64,000 nt of DNA from Acetobacter orleanensis (GCF_001581005.1 NZ_LHZV01000066.1:140029-204028), one strand, 5' to 3'. Shown: positions 45,121 through 54,422, numbered from the stretch's first letter. The notes: generated by a model not told the origin, from the sequence alone. A program made the numbers and translations.

Positions 45121-47217
45121 ATGACCGATAAGACCGACGCGCACCTCTCCCGGGATGACGGGTTGCCCGATCCCGTGATGGAAGGCCCCGGTCTGTTTGG
45201 CGATGCGGCTCCTGCCGTGCCTGCGCCGGCCCCGGCCTCCCCGCCGCAGAACACCTCTCCCTACCGCGTTCTGGCGCGCAAATATCGCCCCACGACGTTT
45301 GATGACCTGATTGGTCAGGAAGCCATGGTCCGCACCCTGCGGAACGCCTTTGCGCTGGGGCGCGTGGCGCATGCCTTTATGCTGACAGGTGTGCGCGGGG
45401 TGGGGAAAACGACCACGGCCCGGATTATCGCCCGCGCGCTTAACTGTGTCGGGCCGGATGGCAAGGGTGGGCCAACGGCGGACCCGTGCGGCGTGTGCGC
45501 CAACTGCGTCGCTATTCTGAACGACCGGCACCCCGACGTGCTGGAAATGGACGCCGCCTCCCGCACCGGCGTGGATGATGTGCGCGAGATTATTGAGGCC
45601 ACGCGGTTCCGCCCCATGCAGGGCCGCATGAAGGTCTTTATTATCGACGAAGTGCATATGCTCTCTCGCAATGCCTTCAACGCGCTGCTCAAAACGCTGG
45701 AAGAACCGCCCGCGCAAGTCACGTTCATTTTTGCCACCACGGAACTGCGCAAGGTGCCGGTGACGGTGTTGTCGCGCTGCCAGCGGTTTGACTTGCGCCG
45801 TGTGCCACAGGCTGATCTGGCGGTCCTCTTCGCCCGGATTGCCGAAAAAGAGCATGTCCGGTTGTCTGATGATGCGCTGGCGCTGATTGCCCGCGCAGCC
45901 GACGGGTCTGTGCGGGACGGGCTGTCTCTGCTGGATCAGGCCATCGCGCAGGGGGAGGGTGAGGCCGAGATTGGTGCCTCCGTCGTCAGTGACATGCTGG
46001 GGCTGGCGGACCGGCAGGTTGTGTTTGACCTGCTGGAAGCCGTTCTGACCGGCAAGCCCGATCAGGCTCTGGCGCTGGCGGATGCGGCTCATGCCCGTGG
46101 GGCGGATCTGGGGCTGGTTCTGGGCGATATGCTGGAGTTGGTCCATACCATTTCGCGTCTGCGGGCCGTGCCTTCCCTACGGGACTCGGCCGATATGCCG
46201 GAAGCCGAGCGGGTGCGCGGCACCGAGATGGCGGAAGCCCTGCCCGTGCCGGTGCTGATGCGCGCATGGCAGATGCTGGTGAAGGGGCTGAAGGAAGTGG
46301 AAATGGCACCAGACCGCCGGGCCGCGGCGGACATGGTGCTGATCCGGTTGTGTTACGTGGCGGACCTGCCCTCACCGGAAGATCTGGTGCGGCGTCTGTC
46401 TGGGCAGGGCGGGGGCGGGGCTGTGGCTCCTTCTCCCACCGGGGCTTCTAGCGGGCCTGCGGGCGCGCCTGCCGGGCCGGAGGGGAGTCCCCCTTCCGCT
46501 CTGAACGAGGCCCGGTCTGGCGGCGGCAGATCGGGTGGACAGGATAGCCCGCCACCTCTGCGTATGGTTGTCGGACAGTCCGGCGCGGTGCGGGTCCCTG
46601 CGGTTGCGTCTGCTGTCGCCGTGCAGGAGGAGCCTGTCGCGGATATTGCCCTGTCTCCCACTCCGGTTCCCACGGCAGCTCAAATTCCAGCCCCGGCCCT
46701 TGTGCCGGAGCCTGTCGCGGAACCGGAGCCGCAAGGACCTGTGGTGCCGCGCACATGGCGCGAGGCTGTGGCCCTGGTCAAAGAGCGGCGGGAGGCTCTG
46801 CTGCATGGCAATCTGCGCAATGGCGTGCATGCGGTGTCTTTTGCCCCCGGTGCCATTACCATGCGTATGCAGCCGGGATTACCGGCGGACCTTCCGCGCC
46901 ACTTTCAGAAAGTGCTGGAAAGTGCTTCTGGCATGTCTTGGCGTATTCGCCTGTCTCAGGAGGATGGCGAGCCAACTCTGGATGAGCAGGGGGCGGAAAT
47001 TATCCAGTTTCAGCGGCGCACCGCACAGGCGCACCCGCTGGTTAAAGCCATTCTGGCGGTTTTCCCGGATGCGGAACTGGGGGACGTGCAGGATCATGCT
47101 CTGGATGAGTATGGTCTGCCACCAGAGGAACCGCCCGAACTTGTCTTCGCCCCGCTTGACGCTGAACTGCTGGACGAGGATGAACGACCTTCCGACCCCG
47201 GTCTTTCAATAGACTAG
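45121..47217 (+). CDS. dnaX: DNA polymerase III subunits gamma and tau
   Basis: Clamp-loader ATPase of the replicase, 698 aa. Core: KYRPTTFDDLIGQE, Walker A GVRGVGKTTTAR, zinc cysteines in CGVCANC, and DEVHMLS. The clamp-loader ATPase lid follows to about residue 390. A Pro/Ala/Gly-rich linker of about 150 residues is followed by a tau-type C-terminal domain (from about 540). No slippery A6G site is seen, so separate gamma production by frameshifting is not indicated. Start of the dnaX-ybaB-recR run. Confidence 0.95.
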   Translation: MTDKTDAHLSRDDGLPDPVMEGPGLFGDAAPAVPAPAPASPPQNTSPYRVLARKYRPTTFDDLIGQEAMVRTLRNAFALGRVAHAFMLTGVRGVGKTTTARIIARALNCVGPDGKGGPTADPCGVCANCVAILNDRHPDVLEMDAASRTGVDDVREIIEATRFRPMQGRMKVFIIDEVHMLSRNAFNALLKTLEEPPAQVTFIFATTELRKVPVTVLSRCQRFDLRRVPQADLAVLFARIAEKEHVRLSDDALALIARAADGSVRDGLSLLDQAIAQGEGEAEIGASVVSDMLGLADRQVVFDLLEAVLTGKPDQALALADAAHARGADLGLVLGDMLELVHTISRLRAVPSLRDSADMPEAERVRGTEMAEALPVPVLMRAWQMLVKGLKEVEMAPDRRAAADMVLIRLCYVADLPSPEDLVRRLSGQGGGGAVAPSPTGASSGPAGAPAGPEGSPPSALNEARSGGGRSGGQDSPPPLRMVVGQSGAVRVPAVASAVAVQEEPVADIALSPTPVPTAAQIPAPALVPEPVAEPEPQGPVVPRTWREAVALVKERREALLHGNLRNGVHAVSFAPGAITMRMQPGLPADLPRHFQKVLESASGMSWRIRLSQEDGEPTLDEQGAEIIQFQRRTAQAHPLVKAILAVFPDAELGDVQDHALDEYGLPPEEPPELVFAPLDAELLDEDERPSDPGLSID

Positions 47218-47264
47218 GCCAGAGATAAGGCCAAAGACAGGGCCGGACAAACGGCCGGATTTCC
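47217..47264 (+). repeat. Four imperfect 12-bp tandem repeats after dnaX
   Basis: Units GGCCAGAGATAA, GGCCAAAGACAG, GGCCGGACAAAC and GGCCGGATTTCC follow each other without gaps, sharing GGCC and an A-rich tail, beginning at the last base of the dnaX stop. Purpose unknown. Confidence 0.55.
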
Positions 47265-47334
47265 GGCTACAACTGGAGTAAGGCGCACCGACGGCGCCGG
47301 GCTGTATGGATGCAGCCAGATAAGGAGAGATGCT

Positions 47335-47658
47335 GTGAAAAATCTTGCCGGACTGATGAAGCAGGCCACTCAGATGCAGGCGAAAATGGAAGCCATGCAG
47401 AGCTCACTGGAAGCCATGAATATTGAAGGCTCCGCAGGGGCGGGTATGGTGAAAGTGGTGCTGAGCGGGAAGGGCGACATGCGCTCCATCCAGATAGACC
47501 CCAAACTGGCTGACCCGGCAGAAATGGAAATGTTGCAGGACCTGATTATGGCTGCCTGCGCCGATGCCCGCACCAAGCTGGATACAAAAGCCGCTGAAGA
47601 AATGCAGAAAGTGACGGGTGGTCTGAACCTGCCTGCCGGCATGAAGCTGCCGTTCTGA
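47335..47658 (+). CDS. ybaB: YbaB/EbfC family nucleoid-associated protein
   Basis: Small dimeric DNA-binding protein, 107 aa. Starts with GTG 47335 behind AAGGAGAG. Family sequence: [16 protein letters not shown] coiled-coil start, [16 protein letters not shown], and the C-terminal [12 protein letters not shown]. The dnaX-ybaB-recR order is conserved across many bacteria and confirms the call. Confidence 0.95.
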   Translation: MKNLAGLMKQATQMQAKMEAMQSSLEAMNIEGSAGAGMVKVVLSGKGDMRSIQIDPKLADPAEMEMLQDLIMAACADARTKLDTKAAEEMQKVTGGLNLPAGMKLPF

Positions 47659-47674
47659 CCTGACGGAGCGCGGC

Positions 47675-48271
47675 ATGGGCGGGCATGAGATAGAGCAGCT
47701 TATCAGGCTATTGGGGCGGTTGCCGGGGTTTGGCCCGCGTTCTGCCCGCCGTATTGCCCTGTTCCTGCTGCGGGATACACAGGCCCGTCTGGTACCGCTG
47801 GCCCGTGCGCTGGAGCGTGCGGGTGAGGCTGTAAAAACCTGTTCTACCTGCGGTAATCTGGACACCGTGGACCCATGCCATATCTGCACCGACCCATTGC
47901 GGGACTCCGGCGTGGTGTGTGTGGTGGAAACGGTGGGAGACCTCTGGGCGCTGGAGCGTGCCGGAGTGCATCGCGGCGTGTATCAGGTGTTGGGGGGTAC
48001 GTTGTCCCCTCTGGCGGGCATTGGCCCCGAGGACCTGAATATTGGCCCGCTGATGGCCCGGCTGGAGCAGGGCAGCGTGCGGGAAGTGATTCTCGCATTG
48101 GGTGCCACGGTAGAAGGAGCGACAACCATGCACTGGCTGATGGACAAGCTGGCTTTTTATGAGGGCGTGACAGTAAGCCGCGTGGCGCAGGGTATGCCAG
48201 TTGGCGGCGCGCTGGATGTGCTGGATGATGGCACACTGGCCGCAGCGCTTGGCGCACGGAGACCGGCATGA
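47675..48271 (+). CDS. recR: Recombination mediator RecR
   Basis: RecFOR-pathway protein that helps load RecA onto gapped DNA. 198 aa. Helix-hairpin-helix LPGFGPRSARRIAL, four-Cys zinc finger CSTCGNLDTVDPCHIC, and Toprim domain VVETVGDLWALERAG...YQVLGGTLSPLAGIGPEDL. The stop overlaps the next ATG by 4 nt (ATGA). Confidence 0.96.
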   Translation: MGGHEIEQLIRLLGRLPGFGPRSARRIALFLLRDTQARLVPLARALERAGEAVKTCSTCGNLDTVDPCHICTDPLRDSGVVCVVETVGDLWALERAGVHRGVYQVLGGTLSPLAGIGPEDLNIGPLMARLEQGSVREVILALGATVEGATTMHWLMDKLAFYEGVTVSRVAQGMPVGGALDVLDDGTLAAALGARRPA

Positions 48272-49104
48272 CCGCGCCTGATCCTGCCGCCTGCGTGACG
48301 TCCGTGCCGCTGAGTGTCTTTCCGATTTCTCCCACTCTGCCGCGCCGCGCTCTGGTAACGGGCGGCAAGGCGCGCTTAGGGCAGGCTATTGTGCTTGCTC
48401 TGGCGGAAGCCGGGTTTGATGTCGCCATCCATTATCGGGGCGACCGGGCCGGGGCGGACGCAACCCTGAAGGCCGTCGAGGCGCGTGGGCGGAAAGGCTG
48501 CCTGCTTCAGGGAGACCTGGCGCGAGAAGAAGAGGTGACGCCGCTTGTGCCCGCCGCCATGGAGGCTCTGGGTGGCCCGCTGGGCGTGCTGGTGAATAAC
48601 GCGTCCACCTTTGAGCGTGATGAGTGGGATAATACCACGCGCGAGAGCTGGATGGGGCATATGAAACCTAACCTGCGGGCTCCATTTGTGCTGATGCAGG
48701 ATTTTGCCAAAGCGCTCCCCGCGCAGGCGGAGGGGATGATCCTGAACATGCTGGATGAGCGTGTGTGGTCTCTAACCCCGCATTTTATCAGCTACACCGT
48801 TTCCAAAAGCGCCTTATGGACCCTCACGCAGACCATGGCGCTGGCGCTGGCGCCTAAAAAAATCCGGGTAAATGCCATCGGTCCCGGCCCGGCGCTGCCC
48901 AGCCCGCGCCAGACGGAAGAGCAGTTTGCAAAACAGTGTGCCTCGGTGCCGCTGGGGCAGGGGACCTCACCGGCGGAAGTCGCGCGGGCGGCACTGGCCC
49001 TTCTGGCTCTGCCGTCCGTGACCGGCCAGATGCTGGCGCTGGATGGTGGGCAGCATCTGCAATGGTCACCAGCGCTCCCGGCGGGTGCGGGGCTGGAAGA
49101 ATAG
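48268..49104 (+). CDS. SDR-family reductase, FolM/pteridine reductase-like
   Basis: 278-aa short-chain dehydrogenase. The cofactor loop TGGKARLG fits TGX3RXG, the pteridine-reductase/FolM variant, not the common TGXXXGXG. Catalytic YTVSK is present, with the family's LVNNAST. It overlaps recR by 4 nt and precedes folB by 5 nt, so a role in pterin or folate reduction is likely. A disordered N-terminal tail of about 25 residues precedes the first strand. Generic SDR is the alternative. Confidence 0.82.
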   Translation: MTAPDPAACVTSVPLSVFPISPTLPRRALVTGGKARLGQAIVLALAEAGFDVAIHYRGDRAGADATLKAVEARGRKGCLLQGDLAREEEVTPLVPAAMEALGGPLGVLVNNASTFERDEWDNTTRESWMGHMKPNLRAPFVLMQDFAKALPAQAEGMILNMLDERVWSLTPHFISYTVSKSALWTLTQTMALALAPKKIRVNAIGPGPALPSPRQTEEQFAKQCASVPLGQGTSPAEVARAALALLALPSVTGQMLALDGGQHLQWSPALPAGAGLEE

Positions 49105-49109
49105 GACGA

Positions 49110-49502
49110 ATGACAATTTTTGCTCCATGGGCGGAAAAACCGCCTTTGCGCCACCTTTTTTTGAAAAACATGGTGCTGGATGCCCAGATCGGCGTGTTCC
49201 CGCATGAGCAGGGGGTCACGCAGCGTATTCGCGTATCCGTCTCCTTCGGAGTGCTGGACGGGAATGATCTGGAAGTGGGCGCGGATGATCTGAGCCGTAC
49301 TGTGTCTTATGAAGATGTTGTGCTGCTGGTGCGCCGCATCGTGCAGGAAGGCCATGTGCAGCTAGTGGAAACGCTGGCCGAGCGCATTGCGGCCGGAGTT
49401 CTGGCCGATGCTCGTGTAAAGGTTGTGCGTGTGCGCATTGAAAAGCTTGATGTGTTTGAAGAAATTGAGGCGGTGGGCGTGGAAATAGAGCGCCGCGCGT
49501 AA
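49110..49502 (+). CDS. folB: Dihydroneopterin aldolase
   Basis: Folate pathway enzyme splitting dihydroneopterin into 6-hydroxymethyl-dihydropterin and glycolaldehyde. 130 aa from ATG 49110, 5 nt after the SDR stop. Motifs: LKNMVLDAQIGVFPHEQGVTQRI, TVSYEDVV and LVETLAERIA with the conserved Glu, then VRVRIEKLDVF. Longer open frame upstream lies inside the SDR gene. Followed by a terminator. Confidence 0.92.
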   Translation: MTIFAPWAEKPPLRHLFLKNMVLDAQIGVFPHEQGVTQRIRVSVSFGVLDGNDLEVGADDLSRTVSYEDVVLLVRRIVQEGHVQLVETLAERIAAGVLADARVKVVRVRIEKLDVFEEIEAVGVEIERRA

Positions 49503-49513
49503 ACACAACCCAC

Positions 49514-49542
49514 AAAAAAAGCCCGGCATAAACCGGGCTTTT
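49514..49542 (+). terminator. Rho-independent terminator after folB
   Basis: AAAAGCCCGG-CATAAA-CCGGGCTTTT, with long A-run before. A second small inverted repeat, ATCACG-ATAG-CGTGAT (49551-49566), follows. Confidence 0.9.
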
Positions 49543-49612
49543 AAAGGTCTATCACGATAGCGTGATAGCTAGCGGATAAAGAAGCCGGGGGCTGCCCGAC
49601 TTCCTGATATCC

Positions 49613-49942
49613 TCAGGAATCGTGTTCGTCCGAATCCGTGCTCACATCAATATCGGAGCTGATGTCGTCATCATCGTCATCGTCCAGATCCGGTGAATCT
49701 TCCAGCACATCATCATCGGTATCGGCTTCTGTATCGATATCGATATCTTCATCATCTTTTTTGGCCGGGGCGGGCGTGTTCGCGTGCGGTGTCAGACTGT
49801 CTGAGTTGCGACGCAGGCGGGAGACAAGCTCCGGCTGTTCCGTGCCACATTTCGGGCAAACGGCGGGAGACCTGTTCAGGTCATAGAAGCGGGCACCGCA
49901 GGACACGCAGACGCGTTTGGTGCCGAGATCGGGCTGGGACAT
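49613..49942 (-). CDS. FYDLN-acid (TIGR02300) family protein
   Basis: 109 aa. N-terminal zinc ribbon CVSCGARFYDLNRSPAVCPKCG contains the FYDLN signature and two CXXC pairs. The C-terminal half is a low-complexity acidic tail of Asp/Glu/Ser (about residues 60-109). This family is confined mainly to Alphaproteobacteria and has no known function. The codon pattern in the tail is repetitive GAT/GAC. Convergent with folB. Confidence 0.9.
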   Translation of the reverse strand: MSQPDLGTKRVCVSCGARFYDLNRSPAVCPKCGTEQPELVSRLRRNSDSLTPHANTPAPAKKDDEDIDIDTEADTDDDVLEDSPDLDDDDDDDISSDIDVSTDSDEHDS

Positions 49943-50182
49943 CTTGCTACCTGTCGATCCTGGTCAGACATTGGGACAAAGCGTGTCCCGGAAAAAGACG
50001 ATTCCCCCAAACCGCGGCGCGGAGGGAAAACAATCCAGACGTATTAAGGCGAGGCCACATGCCATTGCACAGGGGTCCTGTCAAACCCTGAAGCACAGAT
50101 CGCTCATATTTTTACGCAAAAAGACGTCGTTTCCCTGCCTCGCGGATTGACTTACGGCAGGACAAGCCGGAAGGAAATACTC

Positions 50183-51532
50183 ATGACACAGCCTTCAGCT
50201 TCCCCGTCCAGCGCCCTGCGTATCGCCCGTCCGGCAACACCCCTCAGCGGTAAGATTGCCGTGCCGGGTGATAAATCCATCAGCCACCGCGCCCTGATGT
50301 TCGCGGCCCTTGCCCGTGGCGAGACGCGGATTGTGGGCCTGCTGGAGGGTGAGGATGTTCTGCGCACCGCCGCCGCCATGCGGGCGCTGGGGGCAAAAAT
50401 CTCGCAGGAAGAAGATGGCCGCTGGCATGTGCATGGCTGCGGGCTGGGCGCGTTGCGGGAGCCGGTGGACGTGCTGGATATGGGCAATTCCGGCACCGCC
50501 GCGCGCCTGTTGTCCGGCCTTCTGGCCAGCCACGGCATTATGTCCGTCATGACTGGGGATGCCAGCCTGCGCCGCAGACCGATGAAGCGCGTGATGGACC
50601 CGCTGGCAGGCACCGGAGCCACCTTCCTTGCGCGGGATGGCGGGCGGTTGCCTCTGGCTATTCAGGGGAATGCGCAGCCTGCGCCGCTCACCTACCGTCT
50701 GCCGGTGGCGTCGGCTCAGGTAAAGTCCGCCGTGTTGCTGGCGGGCCTGAATGCGGAGGGGGTCACGCAGGTGGAAGAACCTGTGCCCACCCGTGACCAT
50801 ACGGAAAATATGCTGCGGCATTTTGGCGCGCAGGTGACGGTGGAAGAAACGCCGGAAGGCGGTCGTGTTATCCGGTTGGAAGGCAAGCCGCGTCTGGTGG
50901 CGCGGGATGTTACCGTGCCGGGGGACCCCTCTTCCGCCGCCTTTGTGCTGGTGGCTGCCCTGCTGGTGCCGGGGTCTGATGTGGTGATTACCAATGTGGG
51001 CCTGAACCTGCTGCGCACGGGCCTGTTTACCACCTTGCGGGAAATGGGCGGGCGGCTGGATATTCTCAATGAGCGCACCGAGGGCGGTGAACCTGTGGGA
51101 GACCTGCATGTACGGGCTTCTTCGCTTCAGGCCGTAGATGTTCCGGCAGACCGCGCGCCCTCCATGATTGATGAATATCCCGTTCTGGCCGTAGCTGCGG
51201 CTTATGCAACCGGCATTTCCCGCTTGCGCGGGCTGGAAGAACTGCGTGTGAAGGAGAGTGACCGTCTGGCCGCTACTGTGGCGCTGTTGGAAAAAAACGG
51301 TGTGCGCACCCGCGTTGATGGGGATGACCTGATTATCCACGGCACAGGCGGCCATATTCCCGGTGGCGGGCTGGTGGAAACCCATATGGACCACCGTCTG
51401 GCCATGAGTGCGTCCGTGCTGGGACTGGTGGCGGAACAGCCGGTGGATATTGATGATACCGCGTTTATTGACACCAGCTTCCCCGGTTATTTTGCGTTAA
51501 TGAACCGCCTTGGCGCAGGATTTTCAGCGTAA
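50183..51532 (+). CDS. aroA: 3-phosphoshikimate 1-carboxyvinyltransferase (EPSP synthase), class II-like
   Basis: Shikimate pathway enzyme adding enolpyruvate to shikimate-3-phosphate. 449 aa from ATG 50183 behind AAGGAAA. Class II features are seen: GDKSISHR, RDHTE, SAQVKSAVLLAGLN, and overall similarity to the Agrobacterium CP4 enzyme. The loop corresponding to CP4 GNAATG reads GNSGTA, so the Ala linked to glyphosate tolerance in CP4 is Gly here. The stop overlaps cmk (TAATG). Confidence 0.95.
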   Translation: MTQPSASPSSALRIARPATPLSGKIAVPGDKSISHRALMFAALARGETRIVGLLEGEDVLRTAAAMRALGAKISQEEDGRWHVHGCGLGALREPVDVLDMGNSGTAARLLSGLLASHGIMSVMTGDASLRRRPMKRVMDPLAGTGATFLARDGGRLPLAIQGNAQPAPLTYRLPVASAQVKSAVLLAGLNAEGVTQVEEPVPTRDHTENMLRHFGAQVTVEETPEGGRVIRLEGKPRLVARDVTVPGDPSSAAFVLVAALLVPGSDVVITNVGLNLLRTGLFTTLREMGGRLDILNERTEGGEPVGDLHVRASSLQAVDVPADRAPSMIDEYPVLAVAAAYATGISRLRGLEELRVKESDRLAATVALLEKNGVRTRVDGDDLIIHGTGGHIPGGGLVETHMDHRLAMSASVLGLVAEQPVDIDDTAFIDTSFPGYFALMNRLGAGFSA

Positions 51533-52182
51533 TGCGTGGCGGTCCGGTTATAGCGGTTGATGGCCCGGCGGCTGCGGGAAAAGGCACGCTGGCCAAGCGT
51601 CTGGCGGCGGAACTGAACCTGCCATATCTGGATACCGGCCTGCTCTACCGCGCTGTGGGGCGGCTGGTGCTGGATGCCGGGCAGGACCCGGCGGCTCCGG
51701 CAGAGGCGTTTGCCCGCAAGCTGACAGCGGACGATACGCAGCGCAAAGACCTGCGCACACAAGAGGTTGCCCGTGCCGCCAGCCTTGTTGCCGCGCAGCC
51801 AGCGGTGCGGAGTGCTCTTGTGGAAACGCAGCGGCGCTTTGCGCAGGCGCGTGGCGGGGTGCTGGATGGCCGAGATATCGGCACAGCCATTTTTCCGGAT
51901 GCGGATGTCAAACTGTTCATCACGGCCTCTCCAGCCACGCGGGCTCTGCGTCGCTTTTTGCAGCTTGGGGAAGACCCGGCGGCGGATGATGCAAAGGCCC
52001 GGCTTGCAAACATGGCGGATGCCTTAAAAGCGCGGGATGCGGCGGATGCCGGGCGCGAGGCCGCCCCCATGCAGGTGGCGGATGATGCGGTTGTGATTGA
52101 GACCGATACCCTCAGCGCAGACGCGGTTTTGGCCGAGGTTCTGCGGGTTGTGCGAGAGCGACTCGGCGCGCACGCAGGCTGA
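51532..52182 (+). CDS. cmk: Cytidylate kinase
   Basis: Phosphorylates CMP/dCMP with ATP. 216 aa. P-loop IAVDGPAAAGKGTLAKRLA, LDTGLLYRAVG, GRDIGTAIFPDADVKLFITA. Coupled to aroA by a one-base overlap. aroA-cmk-rpsA is a widely conserved order. Confidence 0.95.
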   Translation: MRGGPVIAVDGPAAAGKGTLAKRLAAELNLPYLDTGLLYRAVGRLVLDAGQDPAAPAEAFARKLTADDTQRKDLRTQEVARAASLVAAQPAVRSALVETQRRFAQARGGVLDGRDIGTAIFPDADVKLFITASPATRALRRFLQLGEDPAADDAKARLANMADALKARDAADAGREAAPMQVADDAVVIETDTLSADAVLAEVLRVVRERLGAHAG

Positions 52183-52460
52183 GCCGCTGCGGTAGCTTTT
52201 GAGAAGTTCTCGCGAAATCAATAATTTTACTGCCGCCCTCCATTAAAATCCGGCGGATTGTGTTGACAAGCCGCGGGTGGAGGGTGTCTCTGCCCTCAGA
52301 TGCCTGTTGTGCGCAGCAGGTTTCCTTTTCAGTCAGGGTCGCGGGAGCAAAAGCGGGCCATAGGGTCCGTTACCTTTTTCGCGGCAAGTCGTGCTGCCGG
52401 CTGGTGGTGCGCAGGAAGTGTCGGCTTCATTCCGGGCCGATGCAGGATTTACAGTTACAC

Positions 52461-54173
52461 ATGGCTTCAGCCGCAACCCCGGCCACGGACCATTTCCGTG
52501 GCGAAGATTTTGCTACCCTTCTTGACGAGACCCTCGGCCGCGATACCGGCTTTGACGGGTCCGTGGTGCGTGGGCGTATTGTCCGCCTGACCGACGAATT
52601 CGCGATTGTCGATGTTGGTCTGAAGAGCGAAGGCCGCGTGTCCCTGCGCGAATTTGCTCCTCAGGGCGTGGCCCCCGACGTTAAGCCGGGTGACGTTGTT
52701 GAGCTGTATGTTGAGCGTTACGAAGACCGTGACGGCAGCATCGTGCTCTCTCGTGAAAAAGCCCGCCGTGAAGAAGCTTGGACGAACCTTGAAAAAGCGT
52801 TCGAAGCAAACCAGCGCGTTAACGGCACCATTTATGGTCGCGTTAAAGGTGGCTTCACGGTTGATCTGGGTGGCGCCATGGCGTTCCTGCCCGGCAGCCA
52901 GGTTGATATCCGCCCGGTGCGTGACGTCAGCCCGCTGATGGGTGTTCCGCAGCCCTTCCAGATCCTGAAAATGGATCGCGCACGTGGCAACATCGTTGTC
53001 TCCCGTCGCGCCGTTCTGGAAGAAACCCGTGCAGAACAGCGCAGCGAACTGATTCAGGGCCTGACCGAAGGCATGATTCTGGACGGCGTTGTGAAGAACA
53101 TCACCGATTACGGTGCGTTCGTTGACCTCGGCGGCGTTGACGGCCTGCTGCATGTGACCGACATCGCATGGAAGCGCATCAACCACCCGTCTGAAGCGCT
53201 CCAGATCGGCCAGCCGGTTCGCGTGCAGGTGATCCGCTTCAACTCCGATACGCAGCGCATCTCCCTCGGCATGAAGCAGCTTGAAGCTGATCCGTGGGAA
53301 AATGTTGCCTTGAAGTACCCGCCGGGTGCGCGTTACACGGGCCGCGTGACCAACATCACCGATTACGGCGCATTTGTTGAGCTGGAGCCGGGCGTTGAAG
53401 GTCTGGTGCACGTTTCCGAAATGTCCTGGACGAAGAAGAACGTCCATCCGGGCAAGATCGTCGCTACTTCTCAGGAAGTCGACGTGATGGTTCTGGATGT
53501 GGACAGCGCGAAGCGCCGCATCTCTCTGGGCCTCAAGCAGGTTCAGCGCAACCCGTGGGAGCAGTTCGCGGAAGAGCACAAGATTGGCTCCACCGTAGAA
53601 GGCGAAATCCGCAACATCACCGAATTCGGTCTGTTTGTTGGTCTCTCCGCAGACATCGACGGCATGGTTCACATGTCCGACCTGTCTTGGGACGAAACTG
53701 GCGAAGAAGCCATGAAGCACTACGAAAAGGGCCAGGTTGTCAAAGCCAAGGTTCTGGACGTTGATGTTGAGAAAGAACGTATCTCTCTCGGTATCAAGCA
53801 GCTTCAGGAAGACCCGGCCGCTGACGTTCTGACGAGCGTTCAGAAAGGTGCGATCGTGACCTGCACCGTCACCGCCGTTCAGTCCAACGGGATTGAAGTG
53901 AAGGTTGACGATGTTCTGACCGGCTTCATCCGCCGTGCGGAACTGGCCCGTGATAAGGCTGAGCAGCGTCCGGAACGCTTTGCGATTGGTGAACGCGTTG
54001 ATGCGAAGGTGGTCTCTGTTGACCGCGCTGCCCGCAAGCTCGCGCTGACCATCAAAGGTCGCGAAGTTGAGGAAGACAAGCAGGCTATCAACGAATACGG
54101 CTCATCCGACAGCGGTGCGTCTCTCGGTGATATTCTGGGCGCGGCTATCCGTCGCCGTAACACGGATAGCTGA
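52461..54173 (+). CDS. rpsA: 30S ribosomal protein S1
   Basis: Binds mRNA on the small subunit and aids initiation. 570 aa with six S1 (OB) domains; repeated cores such as VKNITDYGAFVDLGG, VTNITDYGAFVELEPG and IRNITEFGLFVGLSAD are clear. Codon use shifts to a highly expressed style. ATG 52461 begins MASAATPATDHFRGEDFATL, the family start; ATG 52440 is an alternative. No good Shine-Dalgarno precedes it, which is known for rpsA in E. coli. A TTGACA at 52263-52268 may be the -35 of its promoter, implying a long leader. Confidence 0.95.
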   Translation: MASAATPATDHFRGEDFATLLDETLGRDTGFDGSVVRGRIVRLTDEFAIVDVGLKSEGRVSLREFAPQGVAPDVKPGDVVELYVERYEDRDGSIVLSREKARREEAWTNLEKAFEANQRVNGTIYGRVKGGFTVDLGGAMAFLPGSQVDIRPVRDVSPLMGVPQPFQILKMDRARGNIVVSRRAVLEETRAEQRSELIQGLTEGMILDGVVKNITDYGAFVDLGGVDGLLHVTDIAWKRINHPSEALQIGQPVRVQVIRFNSDTQRISLGMKQLEADPWENVALKYPPGARYTGRVTNITDYGAFVELEPGVEGLVHVSEMSWTKKNVHPGKIVATSQEVDVMVLDVDSAKRRISLGLKQVQRNPWEQFAEEHKIGSTVEGEIRNITEFGLFVGLSADIDGMVHMSDLSWDETGEEAMKHYEKGQVVKAKVLDVDVEKERISLGIKQLQEDPAADVLTSVQKGAIVTCTVTAVQSNGIEVKVDDVLTGFIRRAELARDKAEQRPERFAIGERVDAKVVSVDRAARKLALTIKGREVEEDKQAINEYGSSDSGASLGDILGAAIRRRNTDS

Positions 54174-54247
54174 GACAACCGGGCCTGAGGAGGGAGCCGC
54201 CATTTGGCAGGCTCTGTCCGAAGGCGCTGTGTTGACGCTGAGTTCAG

Positions 54248-54281
54248 GAAAGGCGGTGCCGGAAACGGCGCCGCCTTTTTT
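54248..54281 (+). terminator. Rho-independent terminator of rpsA
   Basis: AAAGGCGGTGCCG-GAAA-CGGCGCCGCCTTTTTT: 13-bp stem with one T-G pair and a GAAA tetraloop, 75 nt after the stop. Confidence 0.92.
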
Positions 54282-54422
54282 GTATCTGCGGGCCGGAGCC
54301 TGACATTGTTGCCTGACGCCATCTTCCTCAGGTTTGTGATCGGCGCGTGTCAGGCATGGGGTTGTTCCCCGGGAATGTGCATGACAGCCTAGACTGCCTT
54401 CACAAGCAGGAGTGATGCTTCC

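Noticed and set aside
45841..45850. Possible dnaX slippery sequence (GAAAAAG)
   Set aside because: It has only five A residues, the heptamer phase is wrong, and it lies early inside the ATPase core.
50148..50153. TTGACT as the -35 of an aroA promoter
   Set aside because: It is too close to the ATG at 50183 and no -10 is seen at proper spacing.
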